DNA of 64,000 bases from Oncomelania hupensis (taxonomy: Eukaryota > Mollusca > Gastropoda > Littorinimorpha > Pomatiopsidae): positions 24,071,992 through 24,135,991 of the forward strand of contig CM072525.1 of assembly GCA_036898135.1 (NCBI GenBank), given 5' to 3'. Position numbers and translations under genes: made by a program. Positions 62,334 to 64,000 of the stretch are shown piece by piece. Position 1 is the stretch's first letter. Every line of letters starts with the position of its first letter. The notes under the pieces are model-generated. The model did no database searches. It saw only the letters and a list, made by a program, of their open reading frames with translations, and had not been told where the DNA came from.

Positions 62334-62400
62334 AGGAGATTGCTTCCACTTACACAACCTCTCTCCCAATTTTAGGTTGTGTAAGTGGAAGCAGTCTCCT
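62334..62400. repeat. Near-perfect hairpin, 20-bp perfect arms
   Basis: Arms TGCTTCCACTTACACAACCT (62341-62360) and its exact complement (62374-62393) around a 13-bp loop; the pairing extends outward to 62334/62400 with one mismatch. Confidence 0.8.
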
Positions 62401-62955
62401 CCCAATTTTATCCCTGCAACACCCCACACCCCCTCCCTGGACCCCGTTCCGTTCATCTCCCTTCCCTCCCTCCTTGCCACCCCCCACTCCCACCATTAGC
62501 TATCTCCACCAGCACAGCAGGAGAGTCTTTTTACTACGTTTTTTTTTGTTTTTGGTTTTTTTTACGGCACATTAGCCCTTTTTTCCTCTAGACTCCTTCT
62601 TTTCTACCATATATTTTTTTACGGCCATTTTGAGTGTCACCTTAATGTTTAGCTTTTATTTAAAAAAAAAAAATCCAAAAATTAAAAATAAAAAAAGAAA
62701 GAAAAAGAACTGAAGCTGCGCTAAAAAGGCGTGACATTAAAAAAAGGGGGCACGGGTGAAAAAAAAAGAAGAAAAGAAAAGGAAGACAAACTTTGTTTTA
62801 TGATAGGGGAGATAATAACTGGGGTCATAACCAACTAAACAGGGAACCTAATAACTGGGAAAACATGTGTTAGACCTTCCAGGTGGCAGTACACAGGCTG
62901 TGGAAGCTCAGAGTGGGTATAAACACAAAGTTGGTAAAATATCGTTGCTAATAAT

Positions 62956-63363
<408 letters not shown>

Positions 63364-63429
63364 ATATAAGATTGATAACAATAATAGCCATAATAATAAT
63401 AACACATAATGCTATTACCGCGCTCTTGT

Positions 63430-63600
63430 TTGTCAATGGGACTCAAAGCACGGCGATCTGAAGAAATCGCTATTACAGATGGTTAAAGAGAACTTAATTA
63501 TTTAGTTTTGAAAATAATGTAGATTGACTGCATCCGATACAATTAAAAAGAGTAGGGAGAAACCGGAGTATCCAACAAAATCCCTCGGTGTCTTCAAACT
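63430..63600 (-). mobile_element. SINE family A, partial
   Basis: Reverse complement contains CACCGAGGGATTTTG, ACTCCGGTTTCTCCCT, TGTAATAGCGATTTC and GATCGCCGTGCTTTGAG in family A order, next to (ATA)n tracts that would be its tail. Confidence 0.6.
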
Positions 63601-64000
63601 ATAAAGCGAACATTTTCCATCAATACCCGATCCCCATCCCAGTATTTTACAGGTACAGTTGGTTAGATATACAGATTTGCGCCTATCTCAATTTAAAAAA
63701 AAGAAGGTTTTCCTTGCATTAAAAGATTGTTAGACGAAAAAATATCGGAAGAAGAAGAAGAAGAAGAAGAAGAAGAAGAAAAAGCAGTAGTAGTAGTAGT
63801 AGAAAAGCAAAAACAAAAAACTACAACAACAACGAGAAGGACAACAAGAACAAAAACAACAAGAACAAGAACAAGAAAAATTAAACAACAGCAATAAATT
63901 AAACAGCAAGAAAGACGAGGGGAAAAAACCCTATTCCACACTCATCAGTATCAAAAACTTCCTAACCGCAGCTGACAAGCGATCATGAACTTTGACACTT

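Overview
The window is animal nuclear DNA. The genes have introns with GT/AG borders, it is mostly non-coding and AT-rich, it is packed with simple-sequence repeats, and it carries many non-LTR retrotransposon ends, tRNA- and 5S-derived SINEs and small foldback DNA elements. The style of repeats and the protein content suggest a lophotrochozoan, most likely a gastropod mollusc. That taxonomic call is inference; no marker in the window proves it.

One protein-coding gene can be assembled with confidence: an engrailed-class homeobox gene on the + strand, in three exons (8012-9158, 24587-24756, 26765-26965) that join in frame to 505 codons plus a stop. The five Engrailed homology blocks are present in order: EH1 repressor motif, EH2 and EH3 (TALE-cofactor contact), EH4 homeodomain and EH5. 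Intron 1 (15.4 kb, phase 1) splits EH2 from EH3. Intron 2 (2.0 kb, phase 0) splits the homeodomain between residues 44 and 45.

Almost everything else is mobile DNA and its debris. (a) Five 5'-truncated copies, plus one fragment, of a non-LTR retrotransposon with an RTE/BovB-like C-terminal tail and (GGATA)n ends; three have visible target-site duplications, and one inserted in sense only 57 bp before engrailed exon 2. (b) A decayed RNase H-bearing LINE at about 12.3-15.3 kb, itself hit by a tRNA SINE and by a palindromic DNA element. (c) A CR1/L2-like LINE end at 60.4-61.0 kb. (d) Several tRNA-derived SINE families, one with two copies differing by about two substitutions. (e) Two kinds of 5S-rRNA-derived SINE, one apparently a tRNA/5S chimera. 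(f) Seven copies of a roughly 700-bp non-coding repeat, here called family X, including a near-identical head-on inverted pair inside engrailed intron 1. (g) A family of tiny foldback elements of about 73-107 bp with a shared 20-bp arm. (h) A 37-bp minisatellite split by two nested insertions with LTR-like TGT...ACA ends and perfect 5-bp target duplications.

Layout: 0-8 kb upstream region with scattered repeats; 8-27 kb engrailed; 27.7-28.4 kb broken SWIM-zinc-finger coding fragment; 28.4-31.1 kb AT-rich sequence of low repeat content; 31-64 kb gene-poor, dominated by micro- and minisatellites and transposable elements. No functional rRNA, tRNA or CRISPR locus was seen. The tRNA- and 5S-like sequences belong to SINEs.
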